Shown in pieces: positions 34,689 through 46,080 of a DNA stretch of 64,000 bases. Source of the stretch: Eustoma russellianum (taxonomy: Eukaryota; Streptophyta; Magnoliopsida; Gentianales; Gentianaceae). The notes beneath the pieces are model-generated. The model saw only the letters and a program-made list of their open reading frames with translations. It made no database searches and was not told where the DNA came from. Numbering within the stretch: position 1 is the first letter of the stretch; each line of letters opens with the position of its first letter. Both the position numbers and the translations under genes were made by a program. The stretch is from positions 14,381,177 to 14,445,176 of the forward strand of contig AP025067.1 in NCBI GenBank assembly GCA_036186865.1, read 5' to 3'.

Positions 34689-35321
34689 TGATGAGAATAC
34701 CAAAAACTAACTCAAGAATAGATTTAAACTTGAGAAATACAAGAGAACTGAAACACTCAATATTTTTTTATACCGGTTTGATATAACCTCAGAACTCTCT
34801 TTCCTTTCCCTATCTTCTTTCACTTACTTCTCTCTCAAGAAGCTTTTGAAATGTTTCTTGCTTTGGTGTGTTTTCCTATGCATAAATCATTCCTATTCAT
34901 AGGCAAGAAAAAATGGACGAAAACATGTACTTTATTATTCATATTGTAACTACTTTGTATTTGCCAAAATTGGTATGCCACCAACCAAGAAAAATCAACA
35001 TGAAAGTGCCTATCAAATAATTTCAAGGTCTGGGCCCTTCAAATCTCACCCTCTAGAGTAGGGGCATATTCAGACTCTCATTGAGAATCAATCTCACCTT
35101 GCTTGACGCACCAGTTAAACTTTTTCTTTGTTATGACTTTTGTGATCACATCAGCATGTTTATTGACGGTGTCAATTTTCTCGACTTCGAATTGTTTCTC
35201 CGTAGCATCACCCCAAATCTAATAGTATCGTACATCGATATGTTCGGTTCTCGTATGATACATCCTATTCTTGTTCAAGTCAATAGCAACTTGACTATCA
35301 CAATATTCTACATGTTGTTTA
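34689..35321 (-). mobile_element. Copia fragment (Tnt1/Tork-like), 3' end; resumes at 49919
   Basis: On the minus strand it holds an RNase H end, a purine-rich tract (CTCTAGAGGGTGAGATT) and a 353-base LTR at 34689-35041 with TGAAGG...CATCA ends. The remainder of RNase H continues at 49919, on the other side of the next element, with coding continuity across the insertion. No 5' half is seen. Lineage is inferred from ADVITKV-type C-terminal spacing and the short LTR. Confidence 0.7.
35095..35321 (-). pseudogene. Copia RNase H C-terminus
   Basis: The minus strand reads HVEYCDSQVAIDLNKNRMYH then RTEHIDVRYY, the CDSQSAI and RTKHIDVRYH blocks of copia RNase H. It ends at KHADVITKVITKKKFNWC, like NPADMLTKVV. 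A stop follows RYY. It is cut at 35321 by the insertion of the next element. Confidence 0.8.
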
Positions 35322-36206
35322 TGTTGGAAAAGTACGTTTAAAGTACTTTATGACTTGCTCCATACTTATATAAAAGCATGTAATATGTTTCTTGAGAGAT
35401 TAAAAGATGATTAGAACACTTTGAGCTTTCCAGAATTCACTTGGATCGATTCAAGTGATAGTTGGATGGAACCAAGTGAAAGCTGAAATGAAGTTAAGTG
35501 TTTTGTTGGACATCGATCGATCAACATCGACCGATCAATGTGACATCGATCGATACATTGATCGATCGATGTGGTATGGATGCAAAGTTAGAGTACACTG
35601 TCCAACATATATCGATCATCAATCGATACATCGATCAATCGTTGTGGTCAGGGTGCAAAGTTGGAGTACACTGTCCAACATAGATCGATCACATGGATTG
35701 ATAGATGTGACATCGATCGATCGAAGTTGGCAGGGTGCAAGGTTGGATCTCAATGTCCCGCATCGATCGATGTGCCAAAATACAAGAATCTTCACCTTAA
35801 GTTACAACTTTCGATCCAAGAATAATCTCCCATCATACCTGAACGTTATGTAACTGACATGGAGGTTAAATTTACTGCTGAAATGTGTTTTGAAAAGGAA
35901 TTTTACGTAACTCAAGGCCTATGAATAGTAGACTTTGCTATCTTAAATGATTAACCAATACTTTTGCAAAGTTTAAAAAACTTCTTCCTCCACTTTCAAA
36001 CACTTTTATTGTGCAAGATCATCTTCCTTTCATAGAGCGAATGAAAAGAAGAAGCCGTTGCATTCTGGGAGGCTTGTGTTGTGAAGTTCACTTCGCTCGT
36101 GATGGAGGCATTTTAGCTTTAAGGACAGCAACTAACGTTGTGTCTCGGTTTTTCTACTCTCTTTGTTGTTTTCATTTGGTTACCATATCCATCGATCGTT
36201 TTAACA
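35322..36206 (+). repeat. 5' LTR of the decayed copia
   Basis: It matches 49033-49918, with TATATAAAAGC near 35368 as a likely TATA box. The primer site after it is degraded: ATCTTAAAGCTAAAACC stands where TGGTATCAGAGC-like sequence is expected. Confidence 0.85.
35511..35775. repeat. Clustered ATCGATCGAT palindromes in the LTR
   Basis: About ten ATCGAT or ATCGATCGAT motifs lie within 260 bases, spaced irregularly by phrases such as GGGTGCAAAGTTGGAGT and CACTGTCCAACAT. The same cluster occurs in the other LTR at 49218-49452. Confidence 0.88.
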
Positions 36207-36230
36207 ATCTTAAAGCTAAAACCAACAAAT

Positions 36231-36900
36231 GATATGGCTACCAAACATCATATGGTTCCTGATATGTCCAAGGTAGAGCCTTTTGATGGCAAATTCTTCA
36301 AAAGGTGGTCTGCTAAGGTTTTGTTCTTTCTTGAGATGATGTATGTCTCCTATGTTCTTACCAAAGAGAAATGGTCTGATGAAGGAGAAGCACTCAAGTA
36401 TGAAGCTGATAACACAACGTGCAGGGGTCATATCCTGCATTTTCTGTCAAACTCACTATTTGACATTTATATCAAATTTTCGTCTGCATTGGATATTTGG
36501 AAAGCACTCCAGAAAAAGTATGGTTCTGAAGATGTTGGAAAGAGGAAGCATGTGGTCAGTGAGTTCCTCAATTTTCAAATGGTTGACCACATACCTATCA
36601 ATGATCAAATCCATCAAGTCCAACAATTGGTGGATAATCTCGAACAAGAGGGCATCAAAATAGATAGACTTTCCAGGTTGCTTCCTTGTTGGAGAAATTA
36701 TCCTCATCTTGGAGCAAGTATAAGAAGAGAGGTAAACATGAGGATGCCAAATTTACCATGGATGGTGTCATCAAACACATTCAAATCGAGGGAAACAACC
36801 GGCTAAAGGATGCTGAGAATGAATCTCAGACCAACATTCTAGAGCACAATGCAAGAACAAATAAACAGAAGATCTAAAAAGTCAAAGCTCACAGCAATAA
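36231..36900 (+). pseudogene. Copia gag, frameshifted
   Basis: Gag begins MATKHHMVPDMSKVEPFDGK followed by FFKRWSAKVLFFLEMM, the start of a UBN2-type gag. It continues through LHFLSNSLFDIYIKF and IHQVQQLVDNL. Near 36685 the frame shifts to LEKLSSSWSKYKKRGKHEDA (36686-36877). It ends in a stop before the knuckle. Confidence 0.8.
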
Positions 36901-37558
36901 AGGTAAAAATTTTGTCCATAGACAAAAGAAACCCAAAGGAGTTTGCTTGGTTTATGGAAAGGTTGGACATAAAGCTTTCTTCTCCAACAGAAGGAAGGGA
37001 CAAGCAAATGGCCATGTGAACCTGGTGGAGCATGATGGTAGAGACAAAATCAAGGATGGTGAGGTCATAGCTGCGGTCGTCGTGGACGAGGTAAACCTTG
37101 TTGGAGGTGATACAGAATGGGTGGTTGACATCGAAGCCATAAGACACTTTTCTACCAGTAGAGATCTATTTCTTGATTTTCAAGAGAGAGATAGTGGAGA
37201 CGAAGTTTTTCTTGGGGATGCACGAGGAATCCATATTCTCGGGAAGAGAAGATTTCTCCTTAAGTTAACTTCTGGGAAAAGGCTGGAATTAAGTAATGTG
37301 CTCTATGTTCCTACTATACATATGAATTTGATTTTTGGAGCACTTCTAAACAAATTCAATCTTAAACTTGTTTTCGATTCTGATAAATTAGTGCTTACTA
37401 GAAATGGAGAATTCATCGGGAAGAGGGTCTATAATGATGGATTGTTTGTACTCGAAGCAATGTGTATAACTACTAAAAATGATTCTTCTTTTGCGTACTG
37501 GATTGATTCTTATAATCTTTGGCATGCTAGTCTAGGTCATTTAATCTTGATGCCTTAA
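36901..37558 (+). pseudogene. Copia nucleocapsid, protease and pre-integrase region, inactive
   Basis: The knuckle reads CLVYGKVGHKAFFSNRRKG, having lost the second and last Cys of C-X2-C-X4-H-X4-C. The protease active site reads WVVDIEAIRHFSTSRDLF, where WVDSGATRHICxxxxLF is usual, so D-S-G is destroyed. The rest (LYVPTIHMNLIFGALLNK, LWHASLGHL) is the pre-integrase domain. Both core catalytic motifs are lost, consistent with long inactivity. Confidence 0.85.
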
Positions 37559-38270
37559 AAAGATTAAAAAGCATGAACATTATCTCAATAGTAAACAGAG
37601 ATAAATTTGAAATGTGAATATTGTGTATAAGCCAAACACCATAAGAAACCGTTTAAAAGTACTGAAAGAGTCTTAGATAAATTAGACATCATTCATAGCA
37701 ATTTGGTGACTTCAAGAATCATGTAAGTAAAGGAGGTAAAAGATATTATGTAACCTTCATTGATGATTATTCAAGGTTCACTAGAGTATATTTACTAAGT
37801 CATAAAGATGAGGCTGAAGAAATGTTCAGAAAATTTAAGAATGAAGTAGAAAATCAATTAGAAAAGAAAATAAAGAGATTAAGATCCGATAGAGGAGGTG
37901 AATATATGACTACTCATTGTAGAAATTTTGTGAAGAATATGGTATAATTCATGAAGTAACACCACTTTATACTCCACAATCTAATGGTGTAGCTGAGAGG
38001 AAGAATCGAACACTTAAAGACATGATGAATGCTATACTAATTAGTTCCAGTTTACCGAATAATTTGTGGAGTGAAGCCATTCTTTGCGCATATCATATAT
38101 TGAATAGAATACCATATAAAAAGACAAAAACCCCTTATGAACTATGGAAGGGTTATCCACCTAACTTAGGATACTTGAAAGTGTGGGGGTGTTTAGCAAA
38201 AGTGGGTATTCCAGAATTCCAAAGAAATAAGATAGGACCAAAAAAAATTGTGTTTATAGGATATGCCTAA
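37559..38270 (+). pseudogene. Copia integrase, broken
   Basis: Fragments on the plus strand include FIDDYSRFTRVYLLSHKDEA near 37760, LRSDRGGEYMTTHC near 37880, and TPQSNGVAERKNRTLKDMMN near 37975-38030 with the third catalytic Glu. The frame at 38022-38270 continues to YELWKGYPPNLGYLKVWGC. Stops and small deletions divide the parts. Confidence 0.8.
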
Positions 38271-38285
38271 AACAGCGAGGCATAT

Positions 38286-39298
38286 ATGTTTATGGTTATT
38301 GAGAATTCTGTGATTATTGAGTCTAAAGATGCTGAATTCTTTGAGACTTTTTTCTATGAAACAACAAAAAGATTCAGGTCATTCCATTATCAAAAAGGTG
38401 AATCTAGTGAAACTGTAGTTAATAAAGAACCGGATTCACTAAGAATAAGTAAAAGGAAAAGAATTAAGAATACCTTTGGTAATGACTTTACTAAAGTGCT
38501 TATTCTAGAAGAAGATCCAAAAACTTACCATGATGCAATGAAATCCGTAGATGTAACATTTTTGAAAGAGGTTATAAACAGTGAATTAGATTCAATAATG
38601 AGTAATCACACTTGGGAAGTAGTAGATTTACCTAGAGGTTGCAAGCCTATAGGTTGTAAATGGGTGTTTAGAAAAAAATTAAATGCAGATGGTACTATAG
38701 ATAAATTTAAAGCTAGATTAGTAGCTAAAAGTTTTACTCAACAAGGAGTAGATTTCTTTGACAGATATGCACCAGTTGCTAGAATAACATCGATTAGCGT
38801 GCTAGTTGCTTTAGCTTCTATCTATAACTTGTGATACATCAAATGAATGTTAAAACAACGTTTTTAAATGGGGATTTAGACGAAAAAATTTATATGAGAC
38901 AACCTGAGGGAATGATTGTCAAAGGACAAGAACATAAAGTATGTAGATTAAAGAAATCATTGTATGGTTTAAAACAGACTCGTAAGCAATGGCATGAGAA
39001 ATTCGATAATGCCATGCTAGCAAATGGCTATGTAGTAAATTAAAGTGATAGATGTTTTTATAGAAAATTTGAAAATCTTGATGGCGTGATTATCTGTTTG
39101 TATGTTGATGACATGTTGATTTTTGGTACGAATTTGGATGTTGTTCGAAAGACTAAATTGTTCTTGTCATCAGTTTTTGATATGAAAGATATAAGTAAAG
39201 CTGACTTTATGCTTGGTCTCAAGTTATTAGAGAAATGTGGGGATTATATGCTTTGTCAAAGTCGCTATGTTGAAAAAGTGTTAAGAAAATTTAATTAA
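38286..39298 (+). pseudogene. Copia reverse transcriptase, three frames
   Basis: The frame at 38286-38834 includes WEVVDLPRGCKPIGCKWVFR and FKARLVAKSFTQQGVDFFD. The frame at 38831-39043 includes HQMNVKTTFLNGDLDEKIYM, with motif A changed from QMDVKTAFL: the catalytic Asp is Asn. The frame at 39086-39298 includes IICLYVDDMLIFGTN with YVDD intact. Stops at 38834 and 39043 separate the frames. Confidence 0.85.
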
Positions 39299-40139
39299 TT
39301 TGATGTCAAAGCTGTTAGTATACCCTTCGATCCTAATGGGAGATTAGAAAAGAATAAAAGTGATAATATATGTTAATGTGAGTATGCAAGAATCATTGGT
39401 AGTGTAATACATCTCATGAATTGCACTAGGTCGGATATTGCGTTGCTGTAAATAGACTTGCTAGATGTACGCACAATCCAAGTAATGAACATTGGTTTGA
39501 ACTAAGAAGACTTTTGAAATATCTTAGAGGGACCATGGATCTTGGTTTGTCTTTAGTGGAAATCCTTGTGTGTTAGAAGGATTTTATGATACTAATTGGG
39601 TAACAGATAATAATGAAGTTAACTCAACTAATGGTTATGTGTTTACTTTGGGTGATAGTGCCATTTCTTGCAAATCATCTAAGCAAACATGAAAAGCAAA
39701 ATCAACAATGGAATCTGAATTTGTTGCATGTACAGAAGCTGAATGGTTAAGGAATTTTCTTGTAGACATTCTTTTATGGTCTAAACCTATGCCTTCTGTA
39801 TTTATACATTGTGATTCACAGGCTATGATTACTCGAGCAAAGAACAAAGTTTATAAGGGAAAAAACCAGCACATACGATTGAGACACAATATTGTACGAG
39901 ACTTGATAAATTCATGGGTGGTTAACTTGGAGTTTGTAAGATCCGAGGTTAACTTGGCTGACCTTTTGACGAAAGGACTATGCAAGAGTTTGTCCGTGAA
40001 ACATCGAGGAGATGAGACTCGTTCCATTCGAAGTGGATTCTGTATGATGGCAACCCAGCCCACTATTAACAGAGATCCTGGAAACCGGGTTCAATGTGGT
40101 ACTAACAATTCACAAAAGAATCCTACTCAGCACTATTAA
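39299..40139 (+). pseudogene. Copia RNase H, broken
   Basis: Near 39570-39680 GYVFTLGDSAISCKSSKQT is recognisable. The frame at 39708-40139 holds MESEFVACTEAEWLRNFL (from STMESEFVA), IHCDSQAMITRAKNKVYKGK, HIRLRHNIVRDLI and NLADLLTKGL. These are copia RNase H landmarks. The 120 bases after it are the start of the 3' untranslated part, up to the next insertion. Confidence 0.82.
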
Positions 40140-40257
40140 TGTGTTCCTCCCCATGGTGTTGTTGACGATAGTGCTCACTGCAAGTAAATGATGGTGAGAT
40201 TTTAAGAATCTCTTAATAGAATTCATAGCCATGTTGTATGGTAGTGTGAACAGTAAA

Positions 40258-40803
40258 TGATGGACCGTAACACCTGCAGTAAACACCACTAGAGGGGGTG
40301 AATAGTGGTTAGCAGAAATTACACTAATACCCTTATATTAAAAACTCCCCTCACAACAGAAACAGAGAGGTACTCATATTCAGTACCTATTTTTGAAAAA
40401 TTCACAAATTACTGTACATAACTCCAAAAATTATGAAACTTTTTAGAAATCAATTTCAATGTCTTGAATAGACTCTGTCCAAAAATGAGCTAACAATAAA
40501 ATCGTTGGCCCTTCAAACAAATAAAAAGATTCAGATGGTCAATCTGGACAGTATTGGACAGAAGGTTGCTGAACTTAGAAAACTTATATCTCTTTAATTA
40601 CTCATCCAAAAAGGTTGATCTTTATGTCAAAATACTACTTAGGATGTCTATTTTAAGTTTCCAAAAGGTCTGACCTAACAATGTTTTAATAAAATCAAAA
40701 TGCACGTTTCTCATAAACTAGTCAGGTTGCAGCCAGAATAGAGCAGTTATTTTTCAAAGACTGAAAGACTAACTTTTCTTTACTTAAATCTAGTGATTCT
40801 TTA
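40258..40803 (-). repeat. 3' LTR remnant of the minus-strand copia
   Basis: It matches 46081-46630 closely (for example AACACCACTAGA and CAGGTTGCAGCCAGAAT) and ends inside the LTR at GATTCTT, where it meets RT sequence. In element orientation only the last fifth of the LTR survives. Confidence 0.85.
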
Positions 40804-41675
40804 GATCCTCGAATCCAGGGGGTTGTTTGACAAAAACCTCTTTGTGGATGTATCCATTTAAGAATGCACTCTTAACATCTATTTGGAAGAGTTTAATGTT
40901 GCTTAGACTTGCAATAGCAAGTGATAATCTAATTGCTTCTAGTCGTGCAATGAGTGCAAATGTTTCTTCATAATCTATTCCTTCTTGTTGATTATATACT
41001 TGTGTGACTAGCCTAGCCTTATTTCTTGTGATGTTACCTTGTTCATCCATTTTGTTTCTAAATACCCATTTTGTACCTATTATGGATTTATTTTTGGGTT
41101 TAGGTACTAAATCCCACACATTATTTCAGCTAAATTGGTTTAACTCCTCATGCATGGCATCTATCCACGATATATCACCTAAAGCTTCCTTAACATTCTT
41201 AGGTTCTAAGTGTGAGATTAAGCTATGACCTTCGACTTGACTTATATTTCTACGTGTTCTAACCCATCACTTGGATCCCCAATGATCAATTTCTTAGGGT
41301 GTTTATGTTTGTCTTTTATGTGCCACCTATTCCTAGGTTGACTAGGTTCACATATATCTTGTTCAAATGTTTCATTAATGTGAACATTATCAAATACAAT
41401 TGGAACATCTTGTAAATTAGATTGATTATCGTCCAATTACAAAAGTTCTTGATCTGTTTCACCTAAGGGTTCATGCACGTCTTATTTCAGGAGGAGTTGG
41501 ATCTATATGATCACATACAGGCTCAAGTAACAAGTCATCATCATCAAACATATTTTCAACATTATTCTCTTGTTTCTTTTGAGATTTATCACTTACATCA
41601 AAATATGCATTCTCTTTGAATTTCAGATGTATTGATCCAATTATTTTTCTAAATGCAGGATTATAACACCTATAC
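40790..41675 (-). pseudogene. Copia RT N-terminal part and integrase-RT linker
   Basis: The frame at 40790-41119 reads MWDLVPKPKNKSIIGTKWVF through QIDVKSAFLNGYIHKEVFVK and stops at PPGFEDLKNH, where the LTR begins. Motif A carries the catalytic Asp (QIDVKSAFL), but YVDD is deleted. Upstream frames at 41242-41436 and 41471-41713 are the acidic linker, parallel to 28290-28700 in the plus-strand element. Confidence 0.85.
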
Positions 41676-43584
41676 TGTAGCGCCCCGCTCCCGAACCCTA
41701 ATATCAGGAACAATGCACCCGCCGTAGTTTACTACGAGAACTACAAGGCGTCACTCATAGGTTACCCATCTCTCCTAGAAAGGGATTTTTACATACTAAG
41801 TCGGATGAATAAATAAATCGAGTAAAGCAATAATAAATAGAGCAACAAAATATAAATAGAGAAAACGAAACATACCCGGCCCGATCTGTAAATCAAATGT
41901 CCTTAACACTGGAACAACTTAAAGACAAGATCAACGATAAGCATATCAAAAATGCAATGCGATACTTTATGATGCACGTAGTTATTTGATATCACACACT
42001 GTGTTCTTTCTTTTTCATGATATGCTATGCATGTCTCGGGTCCTATTAGATGAAGGTGACTATTATCACCATACACCCATCACACGCCTCGTCAGGCCAC
42101 ACGTCTCGTAAGACCATATGGCTCATCGGCCCAGATGCAATGCTCGTGTCATGAATGCTTCACACACTCGAACCATTCTTTTCTTTCAACTATGTTGCAT
42201 GCTTCATTCTATGTTGCGTATTACCTATGTTGCGTAATTACCCTATGTTGTGTGGGGTCCATTACTGTATTCTATTTCTACTGTATTTTGTCTTTCTACC
42301 GTATTTTAGGTTTCTACACTTTGTTTTATCTTTCTAGTTGGCGAGGAGTGATTATTTTATCTTATTATACATGTACATATATTTTATTAACTTTATAGTA
42401 TTTTTATATATATTTACCCCCTTTTTGTTTTAATTTATTTTAATTTATTTAATGAATTTCTAAATTTCTTACTTATTAAATAATATCATATTTTTTCTTG
42501 GCTGCACACACACATATATATATATATATATTCTTATTCTCTTTTATTTTATCTTATTTTATTTTATTATTATTATTGTTTTTTATATACATATCAATCC
42601 TTTTTTATTCCGACCCCTTTTTTTCTTCCTTCTGCGCGGCTCGGCCTCGCAGGGAGCATGCTGGCCGGCCTCTTGAAACCTTTTTTATAATTCAGCTTGA
42701 CCCTTTTCTTTTCAGTGCGGTCCATTTTCGGGCTGATATAGCTCAACCCAGCTCGGCGGGTTCGGTGCCCAATCCAGATCAAACAACTTATGGGTCAGTC
42801 CTGACCCGACCCGTTGACCTGGAAGTTAATTTTTTTCTTAAATTCTAATTTCTGTCCAACCTTAATAAAAACTTCGTTTTAACTCTGATTCAGCCTAAAC
42901 CAATTTCATTGGACTCTGTTTAACGCCTCAAACACATTACAACTGACACGGCAATGCGTGACCTACAAGCACTGCTCAGGGGCGCGCATGGGCCACACGC
43001 GCCATCCCTGAAGGCCATGCATGCGCCACATGTGCAGCCGTCAGACGAGTTTTTCGACTTCCAAAATTATTTCCGACCTATTTCCATGCTAGGTGATCTA
43101 TTTTTAAGGCCATTCAAGCAATTTTCATGCCAAAACATAAAGAAATAATGATAAAAAATAAAGAACAACACTTACAAATCATAAACAAATAACACCAACA
43201 CGGCATGCGAGAAATCTGATACACACATGGTGTCAATCCAACAGAGGAAAGGGTAACCTACCTCAATGAATATCTACTATCCGAAAGGTTTAATTCGGTG
43301 TGGTTGGCTAGGCTTCTCCCTTTCTTTCCTCTCTCTTCTTTCTTCCTTTCTTCCCTACTCTTCTTCTCCTCTCTTTCCTACTTGTCATCTCTCTCCCTCT
43401 CTTTTCTTGTTTTTTCTTCTCTGTTAAGGGTGGCTGTCAAAAGTGGGTGGGGAAAAATGGGATTTGGGGGGTTTTAATTTTGGGAAGGGGCGTGATTGGT
43501 GGGATTTGGGGAGGGGATTGGGTAGTTTAGGATAAGTTTTAAATTTAAATTTTAAATTTAATTATTTTTTCCCCGGTCCTAACA
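41676..43584 (-). mobile_element. Solo gypsy LTR inside the copia
   Basis: The 1.9-kb sequence reads TGTAGCGCCCCGC at the left and CCGGTCCTAACA at the right, the termini of the Tekay-like LTR family at 1794. Flanks are TATAC and TATAT, a 5-bp duplication with one change. The copia protein reads across it (AYRCYN). It has a CA/TA microsatellite at 42506-42532 and pyrimidine-rich stretches near 43310-43420. No coding sequence is evident. Confidence 0.85.
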
Positions 43585-44185
43585 TATATGCCCTTGAGTT
43601 AGTTGAATAGCCAACAAATATGTATTCAATAGACTTTTGTTCAAATTTGTCTGGATTATCTTTAGTATTAAGAACAAAACATTTACAACCAAAAACTCTA
43701 AGATAATATACCTTAGGTTGTCTATTGTTTAATAACTCATAAGGTGTTTTATTTAACTTCTTTCTAATCGAAAGCCTATTTATTATATAACATGCACAAC
43801 TAACAGCTTCAGCCCATAAATATCTTGGTACTTTGTTTTCACATAACATTGTCCTAGCTATTTCTTGGATTGTTAGATTTTTACCTCCATTGAGTTGTGG
43901 TGTTCTAGGTGGTGAGAATTCATGTTTAATACAATTCACAAAACTTAGTTACATCTTTGTTTTTAAATTCTCCATCTCTATCACTCCTAACTCTTTTAAC
44001 ATTTTCTTCATAAAGATTTTCAAGTTGCTTAGTAAGATTTTTGATTGCTAATGCAGCATCGTCTTTGTGTGTTAAGAACAACGTCCACGTGAATCGTGAG
44101 TAATCATCTACTATGACACATATATAGCAGTGTCCACCTAGACTTCTTGTCCTACTTGGATCAAATAAGTCTAAGTGAAGTAATT
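43585..44185 (-). pseudogene. Copia integrase
   Basis: The minus strand near 44110-43945 gives VIVDDYSRFTWTLFLTHKDD and IRSDRDGEF-like blocks in broken frames. The frame 43939-43585 reads KHEFSPPRTPQLNGGKNLTI then LCENKVPRYLWAEAVSCACY. The third catalytic segment lacks the expected VER of NGVVERKNRT, so the catalytic Glu is missing. Confidence 0.82.
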
Positions 44186-44790
44186 CTAGTACGTGACTAG
44201 TACTCTCTTCATGTTTGGTTTCAACGTTTCTTTTATATGTTTCCTTTTAGTACATGTTTCACATAGTTGAAAATTATCTAAGTCTAACTTAGGCATTCCT
44301 CTAATTAGGTTCTTTCTAGATATTTTTTCAATGGTTGAAATCCATATATGGCCTAGTCGTCTATGCCATAAGTTTACATATAGGTCATGTGATACCAAAC
44401 ATTTAATGTTAGCATCTAACATGTTATTTAAGGATAGGGTGTAAATATTACTATGCCTATTTCCTTTTAATACAACTTCTCCCTTTCTATTTATTATATC
44501 ACAAGAATTAGGAAGAAAAGAAACATGATATCCACATTCTATAAGCTGAGAAATACTAAGTACATTATAAGAAAGATTACTTACAAGTGACACATTCCTT
44601 ATTTGAAATGTGTTATGATCCCCAGTTGTCTTTTTTCCAACAACCTTTCCTTTATTGTTGTCACCAAAAGTTACCTTTTCTCCATTCTCTACTTGTTTCA
44701 ACTTGGTGAATAGCTTGGGGTTTCCCGTCATATGCTTTGAGCATCCGCTATCTAAAAACCATTTGGTTTTTAGATTCTTTGGCTTTGTCT
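44186..44790 (-). pseudogene. Copia protease end and pre-integrase domain
   Basis: The frame at 44186-44731 starts MTGNPKLFTKLKQVENGEKV, preceded by WFLDSGCSKHM in the DNA (the D-S-G is intact). It includes LSYNVLSISQL and LWHRRLGHIWISTIEKI. It is collinear with 27090-27650 in the plus-strand element. Confidence 0.85.
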
Positions 44791-44815
44791 CCTTCTTGTC
44801 TTCTTTATGATTTAC

Positions 44816-45211
44816 CTACAAAAGAGACAAAGTTTTAGGTATCCTTTATTTGGGTCCTTGCATGTTAGGGGCAACATCCTTGTTTATGTATCCTTTGGGT
44901 ATCCAAACTTGGATGTACCTTCTAGGCACATATTTGGCATTTTTATAAGTTGAATACAAAGAATTAACTTATACTTGTCCATTCCATTTAAAAAACGATA
45001 CATTGTCATCTATTTTATATCTTGGTTTATAAGTTCTACGTTGATTTTGATATGAAATATGAGGCATATAGTTTGTTCTCCTAGCAGGCGCCTTGTATGT
45101 ATAATCATATGCATTCCTATGAGTCTTATAAGGAAAATAAGATGATTATCAATGATTAGGTCTATATGCATTATAATGAGTGGGTTGCGTTTTATCATGC
45201 ATATTTGCATT

Positions 45212-45274
<63 letters not shown>

Positions 45275-45990
45275 GTGTGTGTGCATGGTTTCTATGTTTT
45301 CAAGATGCAAAACTTTGCCTAGTTTCTTTTATGGGTACATGTTGTGTTTTTACCTTAGCATTATGCAAAGTTGAATTTATTTAGTTGCCTTGTAAGGTAG
45401 TTTTGTACCAGATGAAACAAACTTAGTATTTTTATCCACCTTGACAATTTCTTCTTTATATCCTAACCTGGTTTTATCATTTCTATATTTTTGTGAAGAG
45501 TAAGTGTGTCTAGCATGTTTGTGTAAGATTTGAATTGTTCTAATTCTCTAAGTCTAGTTTACATGATTTAAGTGTAGACACTTCATTTTCGTAATCATGC
45601 ATCTTGTTTTCAACACACTATTTTCAGTTCTTAAGGATTGTTCACTATTTCTATAAGATTCAATTTTAGTCTTTAATAAATCAAGAGTATTTGACGACTC
45701 TTATTTGAAAGACTCTAATTGATTTGAAAGTTCCAAGTTGGTTGTCTTCAACTTGTCATTTTCTTCAATTAACTTCTTTTTCTCTTTTGACAACCTTTTA
45801 CAAGAGCATGCATTTTCAAGAATTCATCATACATTTCATCGAAAGTCATCTCATTATCAGAATCAAAATTGAAAGTAGATGTTACCTCTTTCGTAGACTT
45901 TGAGTACACTCCTTTATGAGAGATTGATGACATGATGTATGATTTTAGATGAATACCTTGAATCTTAATCAAGTGGATACAGATGCTCTA
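44816..45990 (-). pseudogene. Copia gag spacer remnants
   Basis: Short frames such as the IIRNHMIIHTRRLLGEQT-like segment at 45010-45210 and MTFDEMYDEFLKMHALVKGC at 45769-45972 match the gag spacer of the plus-strand element (26033-27003). A microsatellite and about 200 foreign bases interrupt them. The capsid and zinc knuckle are absent: spacer lies within 80 bases of the primer site, so about 1 kb of gag is deleted. Confidence 0.7.
45212..45284. repeat. (TG)n(TA)n(TG)n microsatellite
   Basis: About eight TG dinucleotides lead into some 23 TA dinucleotides and then TGTGTGTG. It lies in the broken gag spacer. Confidence 0.9.
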
Positions 45991-46064
45991 AACATTTGAT
46001 TTGGGATAAGCAGGCGTCAATAAACTCTCGCATGTAACCTTGTCTTCTTAGAATGGTGTTGGCC

Positions 46065-46078
46065 TGGCTCTGATACCA
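46065..46078 (-). promoter_or_regulatory. tRNA-iMet primer binding site
   Basis: The minus strand reads TGGTATCAGAGCCA two bases inside the LTR that starts at 46081, the standard copia arrangement. Confidence 0.88.
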
Positions 46079-46080
46079 AT

